64,000 bases of DNA, taken from Mycobacterium alsense (GTDB lineage Bacteria; Actinomycetota; Actinomycetes; Mycobacteriales; Mycobacteriaceae). A program made the translations under genes and the position numbers. A model generated the notes under the pieces. The model ran no database searches. It was not told the DNA's origin and was given only the letters and a program-made list of their open reading frames with translations. Where the stretch lies: positions 1 to 64,000 of the forward strand of contig NZ_MVHD01000012.1 of the NCBI RefSeq assembly GCF_002086635.1, given 5' to 3'. Below, piece after piece: positions 36,045 to 44,813 of the stretch (position 1 is the first letter of the stretch; every line of letters starts with the position of its first letter).

Positions 36045-36077
36045 CGGTTGGCCCCCTTCGCTAGAGGGGGCCAACCG
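36045..36077 (+). terminator. array-type hairpin after gene A
   Basis: Stem CGGTTGGCCCCCT/AGGGGGCCAACCG (13 bp) with a 7-nt loop, followed by GCTTTT, 44 bp after the stop. Confidence 0.75.
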
Positions 36078-36297
36078 GCTTTTAGGCTGGTTGTCTGAAG
36101 TGGGCGGATTCACCTCGGCCCCGGACCGCGCAACGGCCACCACCACGGTCGAGCATGCCCGTGGGCTCCCGGCGGCCATTGATTCCTGCGCAACCAACGC
36201 CCGACACGAACGTCGCAACGCGCAGTTTTACGGCGCGATTTGGGCCAAGCCCAGGTGCATCGACGCTCTGTGAGGTCACTCACCGTCAGCGAGTCAG

Positions 36298-36714
36298 TCA
36301 GATGCCGACGATGGTCATCAGGAGGTGTTCGAGTCCGCGGAAGTCATCGACGTTGCGGGTGTAGAGCGGAAGGTCGGCGGCCAGGGCGGTGGCGGCGATC
36401 AACAGATCCACGGCTCGGGGGCCGCGTGCCTTGCGCCCGGTGGCGACGATCGCGGCGTAGATGCGTCCATAGGCCCTCGCCGCCTCGTTGTCGAACGGTA
36501 GTGGATCGAAGCTGGCTTCGGCTCGTTGGAGGCGATCTTGACGTCGCGCGCGCTCGCCAGCATCGGCCGTCGCGTGCGGGCCGGCGGCCAGCTCAGCCAC
36601 GGTAAGGGCGCTGATGGCAAGTTCGATGGGCAGCTGCTCGGCGTCGAGGTGATCCAGATCGATCACGACCGAGGTGTCAATGAGCCCCTGCGGGTGACGC
36701 GGGGCCTCAGCCAC
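36298..36714 (-). CDS. vapC: VapC toxin, PIN-domain ribonuclease
   Basis: GTG 36714 overlaps the antitoxin 3' end by 8 bp and gives VAEAPRHPQG followed by the PIN fold. The acidic metal-binding residues are in GLIDTSVVIDLD, TVAELAAG, RAVDLLIAATA and TRNVDDFRG. At 138 residues it is the normal VapC size. VapC enzymes cut tRNA or rRNA at specific sites; the target here cannot be told. It is the second gene after vapB on the minus strand, converging on array gene A. Confidence 0.9.
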   Translation of the reverse strand: MAEAPRHPQGLIDTSVVIDLDHLDAEQLPIELAISALTVAELAAGPHATADAGERARRQDRLQRAEASFDPLPFDNEAARAYGRIYAAIVATGRKARGPRAVDLLIAATALAADLPLYTRNVDDFRGLEHLLMTIVGI

Positions 36715-36961
36715 GAGGCGCGATGTCCTGGCTGGCGGCCCGATCGAGATCTGCCCGCAACCGGTCCCACCGGACCCGGGGTGCGCCCCTGAACGCGGCG
36801 ATGGCCGCCTCGGCGCTGATGAATCGATGCCGGCGCAACGGGGAAAGTTCACCGACCGCGATGCCATTGCGGGTCACCACGAACGACTCGCCCTGGTCAA
36901 GCTGGCGCATAATCTCGCCACTGTTGTTGCGCAGCTCCCGCTGCGTGATCTGCCTGGACAT
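36707..36961 (-). CDS. vapB: VapB antitoxin, Phd/YefM type
   Basis: MSRQITQRELRNNSGEIMRQ followed by LDQGESFVVTRNGIAVGEL is the Phd-fold DNA-binding half; the C-terminal part (AEAAIAAFRGAPRVRWDRLR) should occupy the VapC active site. Length is 84 residues. A 28-bp operator palindrome lies 4 bp upstream of the ATG. Confidence 0.9.
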   Translation of the reverse strand: MSRQITQRELRNNSGEIMRQLDQGESFVVTRNGIAVGELSPLRRHRFISAEAAIAAFRGAPRVRWDRLRADLDRAASQDIAPRG

Positions 36962-36964
36962 GCC

Positions 36965-36992
36965 AACAGCGTAGCACGAGTGCTACGCTGTT
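36965..36992. promoter_or_regulatory. 28-bp operator palindrome of the vapBC operon
   Basis: Perfect 13-bp inverted repeat, half-site AACAGCGTAGCAC, separated by GA. It begins 4 bp before the vapB start codon. The length and perfection are strong for a VapB dimer or VapBC complex site. Confidence 0.8.
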
Positions 36993-37084
36993 CGACCGCG
37001 ACAAGACGCTGCTGAAATGTGCCGGGCTTGAGCCGGGTCCGACGCACAGTCTCTGCAGCGGTTGGTTGATTCACTGCGGCGGTG

Positions 37085-37235
37085 CGGGCGTGACGGCGGG
37101 TGTTGCTGTCTGGCGAACGCGCAATGGTGATGAAGAAATGGTCGGCAAACTATTGTCGGCAAGTTATTTGAGTCGCGGCGGTGGGAATTAGAATGCGAAC
37201 CGCATGATGCCGTCAGCGATCGCAGGGATTACCAC
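37085..37235 (+). repeat. intergenic repeat, copy 3, leader start of gene B
   Basis: Contains GTGTTGCTGT, AATGGTCGGCAAACTATTG and a GGGAATTAGAATGCGAA segment recognisable against copies 6-8 although diverged. It is about 615 bp upstream of gene B. Confidence 0.55.
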
Positions 37236-37795
37236 ATGAAGCCCGAGAGCGTGCGTAGGGGTGCGGGGCGCTTATAAGATCTTCCGACTGTCGTCTGAGG
37301 TGCGGGAGGGCCCGCGTCCGCAGGCTTGATCACTGTAATTCAGGCTTGCGGGTATTTCTCGTCTGATGCTTATTACATGGGCATGCGCCGTGCCGCATCG
37401 GTCGTCGCGGGTCGTCTTGACTGGCCACGCCTCTTGTGTCCCCTGCCCTCGAAGAAAGGGACCGGCGCGGATGGGACGGCTACGGTAGATGCGTTGCACG
37501 GCAGTGTCTTTAGCGGTGCACCCATAGCATCTGGGATGTTGGTCGTCGCTGCGCCAAATCGTGAATCCGCTCCGATTCATCTCGCTCCGATGCTGGCCGG
37601 TCGTGCACAAAATCTTTGCCAACCAGGGGCGCGGATGGGTCGGTCACAGGCGCTTCTGATCAGCGGTCTCACGACGCCGAAGACACGGCAGATGATCTGT
37701 TTGCCGCGTTAATAAGAATATTGCCTATCCCGCCCGATATTTGGATACCCGCCCACTTCATAGCAATTGATGAATGGTGCCTATTGACCCGATAT

Positions 37796-37821
37796 TTCTC
37801 AGGTACGTTCAGCTCACTCGA
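37796..37821 (+). promoter_or_regulatory. conserved 26-bp element, gene B
   Basis: Identical to the gene A copy, with TACGTT as candidate -10. Sequence conserved further upstream (TGAATGG and CTATT) also matches A, C, D and F. Confidence 0.6.
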
Positions 37822-37850
37822 CACCCGAAACACACACAAAGGAGATGGTC

Positions 37851-39080
37851 GTGGACCTCGCAGCCCGCCGCCCCCTCATCACCGCCGGAGTCGCCCTGGC
37901 CAGCGCCGCCGTCATCGCCGCCGGCCCGATGGCTCAGCATCTGCCCAACCTTCATGTGGCCCAACACCTTCCCGAGGTGAGCGTGGCCGACATCAACCTC
38001 ACCGACGCCAGCGAAAGCATGATGGATCTGTTCGCCGGCGTGGAAAATCAGCTTGCCTCGCTGGCGAGCGGAGCAAGTGCGGCCGCGCTCCCCGCCGCCT
38101 CGACGGGGCTTCCTCTACCCATTCAGACGTGGGTTGATACGTTCACGACGGCGGGCACCAACCTGCAGACGATTTTTGGTCGGTGGAGCCAGATTCCGTT
38201 CCCGGTGTTGCAGCAGGTCGGGGCTAACTGGCTCAGCTATGCGGGGATCTACGTCGGGGCGTACCAGCATGCCGCGACAAACGCGGTGAACTTCTTTACC
38301 TCGGTGAAATCGGGTTTTCAGCCGCAGCTCCAGACGGCGCTCACCGACTTCACAGGGGGCAACATATCCGGCGCGATAACGGCCTTGTACACCGCGTTCT
38401 GGGGTGGCGCGTTTACAAGCATCGGGCAGCCGATGGAAGTCGTTACCACCATCATCCCCAATATCACGCATGAGCTCTACAACGCGACCAACTTTCTGTT
38501 TGGGCCCGCCTCACCCTTCCTGACGGGCGTAGGTGCCTTTGCTTTGCTTAACTTTCCCAACCAGGTTCAGCTGGGCCTGGGTGGGAGCCTTCAAGCTGCT
38601 TTCAATGCGTGGAACACTGGGGACGCGGGCGGGGCAGTAGCGAATTTGATCAACACCCCCGGGGCAGTGGTGAATAGCGCGCTCAATGGATTCGTTGGTA
38701 ACGGTGGCTTGCTCAGTGCTGGCCCAGCTAAGTTGAATTCTCCTAATGGGCTGCTTAATGAGCTGGTGGATATTTTGCCTCAGCTGTACTCACAGGCGAT
38801 CGTTGCTCCCGGCGCGGTGCCGATTGTCGGCGGCAACGTAACCAAGGGCTTCACGCAGAGCGGCAGTCTTGCTGGGGCGTTCCAGGGATTCGTGAACCAG
38901 CTGATCAATGGCTGGCCGAACCTAACGCCCGTGGTCAACGATATTAATGCTGGACTGACGCAACTCCTGCAAACCATTCCGTCGGTCCTGTCGAATCTCC
39001 CATCGCTTTTGGGCCAAGCTGGCGCATGGTTGACCAGCAATATTGGGTTGTTGATTTCCAACCTTCTCAAGCTCCTCTAA
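37851..39080 (+). CDS. exported porin-like protein, array member B
   Basis: A 409-residue member whose central region (LPLPIQTWVDTFTTAGTNLQ and PFPVLQQVGANWL) and C-terminus (GQAGAWLTSNIGLLISNLL) match member G almost exactly, marking a B/G pair. The shared signal peptide reads MDLAARRPLITAGVALASAA. A gap replaces the AALTDFLNPA segment found in A, F and H. It lies between two TA modules, VapBC at 36.3 kb and MazEF at 39.3 kb. Confidence 0.75.
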   Translation: MDLAARRPLITAGVALASAAVIAAGPMAQHLPNLHVAQHLPEVSVADINLTDASESMMDLFAGVENQLASLASGASAAALPAASTGLPLPIQTWVDTFTTAGTNLQTIFGRWSQIPFPVLQQVGANWLSYAGIYVGAYQHAATNAVNFFTSVKSGFQPQLQTALTDFTGGNISGAITALYTAFWGGAFTSIGQPMEVVTTIIPNITHELYNATNFLFGPASPFLTGVGAFALLNFPNQVQLGLGGSLQAAFNAWNTGDAGGAVANLINTPGAVVNSALNGFVGNGGLLSAGPAKLNSPNGLLNELVDILPQLYSQAIVAPGAVPIVGGNVTKGFTQSGSLAGAFQGFVNQLINGWPNLTPVVNDINAGLTQLLQTIPSVLSNLPSLLGQAGAWLTSNIGLLISNLLKLL

Positions 39081-39123
39081 GTCCGGTGCAGGTCGCCGGC
39101 GCGAGCCGGTGACCTCCACACAG

Positions 39124-39167
39124 CGATCGGCCCCCTCCGCAAGTTACGTGGCGGAGGGGGCCGATCG
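39124..39167 (+). terminator. array-type hairpin after gene B
   Basis: Perfect 17-bp stem, CGATCGGCCCCCTCCGC and its complement, around a 10-nt loop, followed by TCTC. It is 43 bp after the stop. Confidence 0.75.
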
Positions 39168-39180
39168 TCTCACAGCCCTG

Positions 39181-39245
39181 TTGACGGCGGGTCGAAATCT
39201 AGGCCGGTGACGAGGGGTTTGAAAGGTAGGCCACGGTGCGATGGT
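39181..39245. mobile_element. solo IS21-type terminal sequence
   Basis: TTGACGGCGGGTCGAAATCT followed by AGGCC, then GAAAGGTAGGCCACGG, parallels the sequence at 62402-62465 next to the istB fragment (GTCGAAAACTAGGCC, then GAAAAGTAGGCCACGTGG). Repeated TAGGCC motifs near an end are typical of IS21 transposase-binding sites. No transposase gene accompanies this copy. Confidence 0.6.
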
Positions 39246-39344
39246 TACACACGCAAACCGAGGAGGTGGGCCACCTGTGGCCCTCGTTGCGTGAGACCCA
39301 CGGCTCGTTAACGATGCTGTTTACACGCGGCGTATGCTCGTGTC

Positions 39345-39584
39345 ATGTTGCGTGTGAGTGACGAGACTCGTGAGCAGGTGTTGCGCATCGGTCGCGAGGA
39401 GTTCGGGGGTGCCTCGGCTGATGAGACGATCCGCCGGCTGATCAACGAGCACTGGCAGGCCAGCGCCATTGCCGCGGTTCACCGCTATCGCCAAGGTGAC
39501 CCCCAAGGTTGGGCCGACCATGTCGACGAAGCCCAGGAATGGTCGGACGTCGAGGCGCCGATCGCCGATGAGTGGATACGGTGA
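39345..39584 (+). CDS. mazE: antitoxin of a MazEF-type module
   Basis: MLRVSDETREQVLRIGREEF and ADETIRRLINEHWQ form a ribbon-helix-helix-like DNA-binding N-terminus. The acidic C-terminus (HVDEAQEWSDVEAPIADEWI) would neutralise the basic MazF surface. Length is 79 residues. ACACG and CGTGT half-sites upstream (39323-39343) could be an operator but are weak. The stop overlaps the toxin start in GTGA. Confidence 0.8.
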   Translation: MLRVSDETREQVLRIGREEFGGASADETIRRLINEHWQASAIAAVHRYRQGDPQGWADHVDEAQEWSDVEAPIADEWIR

Positions 39585-39928
39585 GGCGCCTGCCGCGGCG
39601 CGTTGAGCCGGGGCAAGTGTGGTTTGTTGACTTCGATCCCGTACGCGGCCGCGAGCAGGGCAAGGACCGGCCCGCGCTGGTGGTTTCGTCGCGTTTCCAT
39701 CTGGACCTCACGATGCGGCAGTTGATTTGCGTGCTCCCGCTGACCAGCACCGAGCGCGCCGGCTGGCTGCACCGGATCCACGTCAGCTCCGGCGGTGGCT
39801 GGGTCATCACCGAGCAGATCCGCACGGTGTCCACCGAGCGGTTTCGCCGCTACGCACCCGAGATCCAGCTATCCGCCGCCGAACTCAACGACGTGCGCCG
39901 CGTGCTGGCGCAAATGTTCTTTATTTGA
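39581..39928 (+). CDS. mazF: MazF-family endoribonuclease toxin
   Basis: From GTG 39581 in the GTGA overlap: RRVEPGQVWFVDFDPVRGRE then GKDRPALVVSS is the MazF/PemK signature; the conserved Thr/Ser strand appears as ICVLPLTST and the late TEQIRTVSTERF is typical. At 115 residues the gene is full length. MazF toxins cut single-stranded mRNA or rRNA at short motifs. A start at GTG 39572 is possible but less coupled. Confidence 0.9.
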   Translation: MRRLPRRVEPGQVWFVDFDPVRGREQGKDRPALVVSSRFHLDLTMRQLICVLPLTSTERAGWLHRIHVSSGGGWVITEQIRTVSTERFRRYAPEIQLSAAELNDVRRVLAQMFFI

Positions 39929-40183
39929 GCTCGTAAGCCGTTAACCTCACATCCAGTCCCGCAGCGCCCGCTGGTGGCATCGTCGCGGCTGGCGACGTTG
40001 CCCAACTAGGTTGCCACACGTCGGCAGGCCTCGGCCTGCACGCGGGGTCACATTGCGGGCATCCATGTGGTGCTGCGGGCAGGCGCCTCGGTTTTGTGGC
40101 TAGAATTTGGTTACGATAAGCAGCCACTTTGAGGGGTTTGGTGGTTGTCGGTGGTATGTGATGGCTGATGTGGAGGGGTTGGG

Positions 40184-40438
40184 GTGCAGGTAGGTGTGCG
40201 CGAGCTGCGTGATCAGTTGAGTCGGCATCTGGCCCAGGTGCGTGCGGGGCGCACGGTCACGGTCACCGATCACGGCCGCCCTATTGCGCGTATTGTGCCG
40301 GTCGATCGGCCCACGAAGTTTGAGCAACTCTGTGCCCAGGGCCGGGTCCAGCGTGCGCGGAACCGTAAGCAGCCGGCGCCGCCCCCGCTGGTCACCGGCG
40401 CCACCGTCAGTGATTTGGTCGGCGAGCAGCGTAGGTGA
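40184..40438 (+). CDS. vapB: VapB antitoxin, Phd/YefM type
   Basis: Starts at GTG 40184. MQVGVRELRDQLSRHLAQVR and AGRTVTVTDHGRPIARIVPV make a textbook Phd DNA-binding domain; the C-terminal tail is basic and Pro-rich. Length 84 residues. The stop overlaps the vapC start in GTGA. This N-terminus is the closest match in the window to the C-terminal tail of the TetR protein at 14839-15585. Confidence 0.9.
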   Translation: MQVGVRELRDQLSRHLAQVRAGRTVTVTDHGRPIARIVPVDRPTKFEQLCAQGRVQRARNRKQPAPPPLVTGATVSDLVGEQRR

Positions 40439-40878
40439 TCGGCTATCTGGACGCCTCGGCGTTGGTGCCGTTGCTCATCGATGAGCCAAGCAGTGCGGCA
40501 TGCCGGCGGTTGTGGGACGACGCCGAGGTGATCGTGTCATCGCGACTGCTCTACGTCGAAACCGCCGCGGCGCTGGCCCAGGCGTTGCGGATGGCACGGC
40601 TCAGCGCCGGGCAGCATCGTGATGGCCGTCGGCGCCTTGAGGCGATGTGGTCGCAGATGGACGTTATCGAAATCGATGAGCACCTGGTCAACCGTGCGGC
40701 AGAGTTGGCCTACCGCCTTAACCTGCGTGGCTACGACGCGATGCACGCCGCCTCGGCCGAACAACTCGATGACGACGACGACGTCGCCGCATCCGGTGAC
40801 CAACGGCTGCTGACCGCATGGATGCAACTGGGCATGAGCACCTACGACACCACCCAAACCCCGACACCACCGGAATAG
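40435..40878 (+). CDS. vapC: VapC toxin, PIN-domain ribonuclease
   Basis: The PIN acidic residues are in IGYLDASALVPLL, LYVETAAALAQAL, LRGYDAMHAASAE and AASGDQRLL. The gene is intact at 147 residues, with a run of Asp (LDDDDDVA) and a short Pro/Thr tail. It is coupled to vapB by the 4-bp overlap and followed by repeat copy 4. Confidence 0.9.
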   Translation: MIGYLDASALVPLLIDEPSSAACRRLWDDAEVIVSSRLLYVETAAALAQALRMARLSAGQHRDGRRRLEAMWSQMDVIEIDEHLVNRAAELAYRLNLRGYDAMHAASAEQLDDDDDVAASGDQRLLTAWMQLGMSTYDTTQTPTPPE

Positions 40879-41042
40879 AAACGCTCGCCGACAGCCATCG
40901 GCAGGCTTTTAGTCGCAAACCCGTCGTGTCTGCGCTTCCTGCCAGGGCGGGGTGTTCGGGGTTGGCTGATTGGCCTGTGTGGTGGCGTGGTCAAGGGGCG
41001 GGGTATGCGCGGTGAGGGCACCGCTGGGACAGGGATGTCGGG

Positions 41043-41215
41043 GTTGCTGTGGGGTGGGGTGAACAATGGCGACGCGAACATCGGCGGCAAACGATTGCCG
41101 AAAACGCAATTGGGTGGCATTTGACAGGGTGGGAACACGAACAGACAATGCGGTCAGCAATAGCCGGTGTTGACGTCCAGGGTCCGGGAGACCACGAATA
41201 TCCACGACCGCAGGA
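41043..41215 (+). repeat. intergenic repeat, copy 4 (orphan, no array gene follows)
   Basis: GTTGCTGTGGGGTGGGGTGA, GCGGCAAACGATTGCCGAAA and TATCCACGACC match the other copies. No porin-like gene stands downstream on this strand, only an orphan array-type hairpin 158 bp later. Confidence 0.7.
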
Positions 41216-41372
41216 CAGCGGTTGCTTTACGACCATTGTTTGCCGACCCTTTCTGTGTGGCCATTGACCGAGCAATCGGCTGGCTCACAAAACACCGAGG
41301 CGTATGGAAACTCAGGGGATTCACCAACCGAGGGTTTGCCCACGACGAAACCTGGTCGATCACCAAAGAACT

Positions 41373-41398
41373 GGTCCCCCTCTTGCGAAGGGGGCGCC
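41373..41398 (+). terminator. orphan array-type hairpin
   Basis: GGTCCCCCT paired with AGGGGGCGCC around CTTGCGA. It resembles the array terminators, including the downstream AAATCGG, but no gene end precedes it. Probably the relic of a deleted array unit. Confidence 0.55.
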
Positions 41399-41620
41399 AA
41401 ATCGGTTGTACGGTGCCCACCAGGCTCAATCGTCACGGCCCCTGCAGCTTTGCAGACAGGGCCAACCGTAGAAATCGCTGAGGGAAGAGCTGCGAACCGA
41501 TCTCGGTCTCATCGTGTCCGCCAACGAGCCCGCACCCGACAAATCCCTGCCCAAGCCTGCCCAAGCCGCCGTAACGGCGGACCTATCATGGTACGGATGG
41601 GCAAAGATCTAAATGCAAAC

Positions 41621-41654
41621 GATCGTCCCCCTCCTTGCGAAGGGGGACGATCGC
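41621..41654 (-). terminator. array-type hairpin after gene C
   Basis: CGATCGTCCCCC/GGGGGACGATCG stem (12 bp) with inner CCTT/AAGG pairs. It is 45 bp past the stop of C on the minus strand. Confidence 0.7.
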
Positions 41655-41698
41655 CGCTGACTCGCTACCGCTTGCGTGCGAAATGCCTGTCACCGAAT

Positions 41699-42901
41699 TC
41701 AGAGCGCCCGCAGGAGGTTGATGATGAACGTTCCCACTCCGGTCGCAATGGTGCTTAGCATCGAAGGGAGATTCGAAAGAACCGACGGCAGGTTCTGAAG
41801 CAGCCCAGTCAACTGGGAACCAATGTTGCTCAGATTGGACGTTAGCGTGTTCATTATGGGGGTCAGCGATGGCCAGCCCTGAGTCGCCACGGTTTCCAAG
41901 TTCTGCAATGCGGCCGCCAGCGTACCGCCCTGCCCGATATTCTGAGCGTTTGGAGCGACTATCTGCTGGGCGAGCTGTCGAGGAATGAGATCCACCAAAT
42001 CGGATATAAAGCCGCCATTGAAGAAGGCGCCCTGTCCGGGGTTAAGCCATCCAAAGCCTGTCGCGTAACCATTAAAGAAAGCATTCGTCATTTGGCCGGG
42101 AATATCCAGGAAGTTGGTCAGTGCTCCGAGCGAGTCTCCGCTGACTTGCGCGTTGTATACAGCTTGCAAAGAGCCGCCCAGCGCATTGAAAGCGGTAGCT
42201 GGCCCACTAGTGAAGGCATTAGCTAATGTCGTGAGACCGGTTCCAAGAAGATAGTTCGTCGCATTAGTAAGGTTTTGCAGCATTAAGCCCGGTATGGTGA
42301 GAGTTTTGGTGAGCGGTAGTAACCTTTGGAGTGGGGCGGTTATGAACGCACCATAAAGAGTACTCACGGCTTGGCTGATCTGGCCCTGGCCCCACTTGGT
42401 GGACACCCTTGCTAGCTGACCGTAAAAGTTGCCTGCACCGGGCCCGGTGTAATACGTCACGAGGGCGTTAGCGACGTTCCTGTACGGCGTGATGTAGTCG
42501 ACGCCATATTGGATGACGTTAGCGAGGACTTGCTGCAGGACCGGCGCAGGGTACTGTAACCACTGGTTGGCGATCGTTTCGATGTTGGTCAGGGTCTGCG
42601 GGAGGACGTTCGCCCACGTTTGCAGGGGGTTGACCGCGTTACTGACATAGGCCGCGGGCACGGCGGCCGCTGCCGCTCCGCCGCCGGCAAGCGATGAGAG
42701 TTCGCTCTCCACGCCAGCGAACAGATCCACCATGCTGCTGCCGGCGTCGGTGAGGTTGATCTCGGCCACGCTCACCTTGGGGAGGTGTTGGGTGACATCG
42801 AGTTTCGGGAGGTGTTGGGTCATCGGGCCGGCGGCGATGACGGCGGCGCTGGCCAAAGCGATGCCGGCGCTGATGTGGGGGCGGCGGGCGGTGAGCTGCA
42901 C
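41699..42901 (-). CDS. exported porin-like protein, array member C
   Basis: A 400-residue member with the N-terminal variant MQLTARRPHISAGIALASAA (Gln for Asp, Thr for Ala). The conserved HLPKVSVAEINLTDAGSSM follows. The centre is its own type (QTLTNIETIANQWLQYPAPV, TKWGQGQISQAVSTLYGAF). The late block is NIGQGGTLAAALQNLETVAT with GWPSLTPIMN, and the tail ends IINLLRAL. It is on the opposite strand to A, B and D. GTG start and AAAGGAG spacing are as in A. Confidence 0.75.
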   Translation of the reverse strand: MQLTARRPHISAGIALASAAVIAAGPMTQHLPKLDVTQHLPKVSVAEINLTDAGSSMVDLFAGVESELSSLAGGGAAAAAVPAAYVSNAVNPLQTWANVLPQTLTNIETIANQWLQYPAPVLQQVLANVIQYGVDYITPYRNVANALVTYYTGPGAGNFYGQLARVSTKWGQGQISQAVSTLYGAFITAPLQRLLPLTKTLTIPGLMLQNLTNATNYLLGTGLTTLANAFTSGPATAFNALGGSLQAVYNAQVSGDSLGALTNFLDIPGQMTNAFFNGYATGFGWLNPGQGAFFNGGFISDLVDLIPRQLAQQIVAPNAQNIGQGGTLAAALQNLETVATQGWPSLTPIMNTLTSNLSNIGSQLTGLLQNLPSVLSNLPSMLSTIATGVGTFIINLLRAL

Positions 42902-42929
42902 GACCATCTCCTTTGTGTGGTTTCGGGTG

Positions 42930-42955
42930 TCGAGTGAGCTGAACGTACCTGAGAA
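42930..42955 (-). promoter_or_regulatory. conserved 26-bp element, gene C
   Basis: Identical on the minus strand to the elements of A, B and F, with the same upstream AATGGCG block. Confidence 0.6.
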
Positions 42956-43534
42956 ATACCGGCCGAATCGACGCCATTAATCAGCCATTGTGGGGATGGC
43001 TTTTCTCAATATCTGGCAGCCGCGCGAAGCTATTTTGTAATAGTTTCGTCCGTAATTAATGCCCGGCTGTTCTGCCGTGGATGAAATATCATTCGGATAG
43101 GCCTGCGATCCATCGGTTCAGGCGATTCCACTTTCAATTTTCTGGGCATCTGGCACCGGGACCGTGAGCCCCCGGAGCGGGTTGGATCCGGGGCGGACCC
43201 TGCTGTGGGCCCGCGATGCCCGACAACCCGGACGCTGCGTGAAGACCGCTAAAGACGTTGCCGTGCAACGCATGCAAGCCTGTCGACGCCTCGGCGCTGG
43301 CGCTTTCCTGCCGCCGGGGCGCACGACACACGGGGCTCGTTGACGGCCCCCATGGGGTGTCCACCACGGCGTTTCCCAGCCGATGAGCATCAGATAAGAA
43401 CCCTCTGCAAGTCTGAGAGAGCCCGGTTATCAAACACCGCCGGCACGGAACCCTTCCCGCCCGCCGGTCGACGGTAGGAAAGTGTTTACAAAGATCTCAC
43501 GCTGCAGGTCGTTGAGATTCACAGATTCTGCGGC

Positions 43535-43680
43535 TCCATGACAACCCCGGTTATTACCGACCGCGCTATCTCTTCGCGTCCCCGTCCTGCCCATTGCCGC
43601 ACAATTCGCTTCTCGGACGGTCGTTTGCCGACCATTTCTGCATCACCGTTGTTCGTTCACCACACAGCAATCCCCACACC
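43535..43680 (-). repeat. intergenic repeat, copy 5, leader start of gene C
   Basis: On the minus strand it reads GGTCGGCAAACGACCGTCC, then GAATTGTGCGGCAATGGGC and a GATAGCGCGGTCGGTAAT end, parallel to the other copies. It is about 630 bp upstream of C. Confidence 0.6.
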
Positions 43681-43967
43681 CTGGCCCACAGCTGCTCCGA
43701 ACCGCCGCTGTATCTCACTCCGCACACCACCAGATGCCAGCAGACCAGCCCCACGCGCCTGGGCGCAGGAGGCGACCGTTCGCCGCACGTTGTCCGTGGC
43801 TTACCTGCTGCCGCCGATGACCAGGGGCAGGCTTTTCTGGTCGGCTATCGTGTGGGGGACTTGGTTGATGCGGTGGGTTGTCATGCCGGTAGCCATGGGC
43901 ACACGCCAAAAGACCGACGGACAACTCGGCGGCTCACCTTAACGCTCACCTCAAGGCTCGGCATGTG

Positions 43968-43987
43968 ATAGCGTGATATCACGCTAT
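43968..43987. promoter_or_regulatory. 20-bp perfect palindrome, operator of vapB21-like gene
   Basis: ATAGCGTGAT followed by its exact complement ATCACGCTAT, without a spacer, 15 bp before the antitoxin ATG. Confidence 0.75.
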
Positions 43988-44002
43988 TGGGAGGTGGGCG
44001 GT

Positions 44003-44227
44003 ATGCCGGATATTCTGATCAGGGAGCTGTCCAGGGAAGCTGTCGAGCACATCGACACCGCTGCGGCAAGTCTTGGGCTATCGCGCAATGAGTATTTGCG
44101 TCGCATGTTCGAGCAAGCGGCCGCCCAACCGGTCAAGCGGATCGTCACCATCGAAGATTGGAGACGGTCGGCCGAAACATTCGCCGATCTCGGGGATCCG
44201 GACGTGATGGCGGCCGCGTGGCGGTGA
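44003..44227 (+). CDS. VapB antitoxin (VapB21-like)
   Basis: [20 protein letters not shown] and [20 protein letters not shown] form a ribbon-helix-helix domain. The C-terminal part [20 protein letters not shown] should bind the toxin. An 84-residue reading from 43973 would run through the operator, so ATG 44003 after GGGAGG is preferred. It remains intact although its toxin is frameshifted. Confidence 0.85.
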   Translation: MPDILIRELSREAVEHIDTAAASLGLSRNEYLRRMFEQAAAQPVKRIVTIEDWRRSAETFADLGDPDVMAAAWR

Positions 44228-44630
44228 CAAGTTGGCTGATCGACAAGTCCGCCTACGCGCGTCTTCAGCTCGGCCAGACTCCAGATGTCGAGAAGTGGAG
44301 CGCCCGCATCAGCCGTGGCTTGGTTCACCTATCCACCATCACCCGGCTCGAACTGGGCTACTCGGCCCGCAGCGGCCGGGCTGGTCGAGGCGAATTCGCC
44401 TCACCGCCGCTGTCGCTGATGCCGGTGCAATATTTGACGCCGGCCGTCGAGGACCGGGCACTTGAGGTCCAGATGCTTCTGGCCGACCGGGGTCAGCACC
44501 GCGCGCCCTCGATCCCCGATTGCTCATTGCCGCGACCGCCGAAAAGGCTGGGCTGACAGTCTTGGCAGCAGATAAAGATTTCGCGCTCATCGCCGGCATC
44601 ACCGGCCAGCCCATCGACACCTTGGCGTGA
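44218..44630 (+). pseudogene. VapC toxin (VapC21-like), frameshifted
   Basis: Begins [19 protein letters not shown] (PIN Asp), [15 protein letters not shown], then [20 protein letters not shown] and PSIPD. At 44520/44521 one T appears lost: in the next frame the expected [20 protein letters not shown] and FALIAGITGQPIDTLA continue to a stop at 44630. This matches my recall of M. tuberculosis VapC21 across the break. The read-through product loses the last PIN acidic residues. A sequencing error in the short T run cannot be excluded. Confidence 0.8.
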
Positions 44631-44775
44631 ACTATTTGTTACACAATAGAGCCCCATTCATCAGCGACGCGCTTTGAACATTGGCCGAACCTGCCATCAC
44701 CCCGGCCAGCCTGCTGCGGGTCTGCGACACCACCTGCTGGGTGCGAGCCAGCAACGTGGCCAGGTCATTGATCGC

Positions 44776-44813
44776 CCACCGCGACCGGCCACGGCGCCGG
44801 CCGGTCGCGGTGG
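44776..44813. terminator. strong hairpin downstream of the vapBC21-like locus
   Basis: A perfect 15-bp stem, CCACCGCGACCGGCC and its complement, around an 8-nt loop. It lies 146 bp after vapC with no gene between. It could be a terminator or part of a decayed gene. The surrounding 44631-45100 has no recognisable gene. Confidence 0.45.

Noticed and set aside
42639..42977. Alternative-frame protein across the start of gene C
   Set aside because: Arg/Pro/His-rich frame that appears over the start of several array copies only because the DNA there is conserved.
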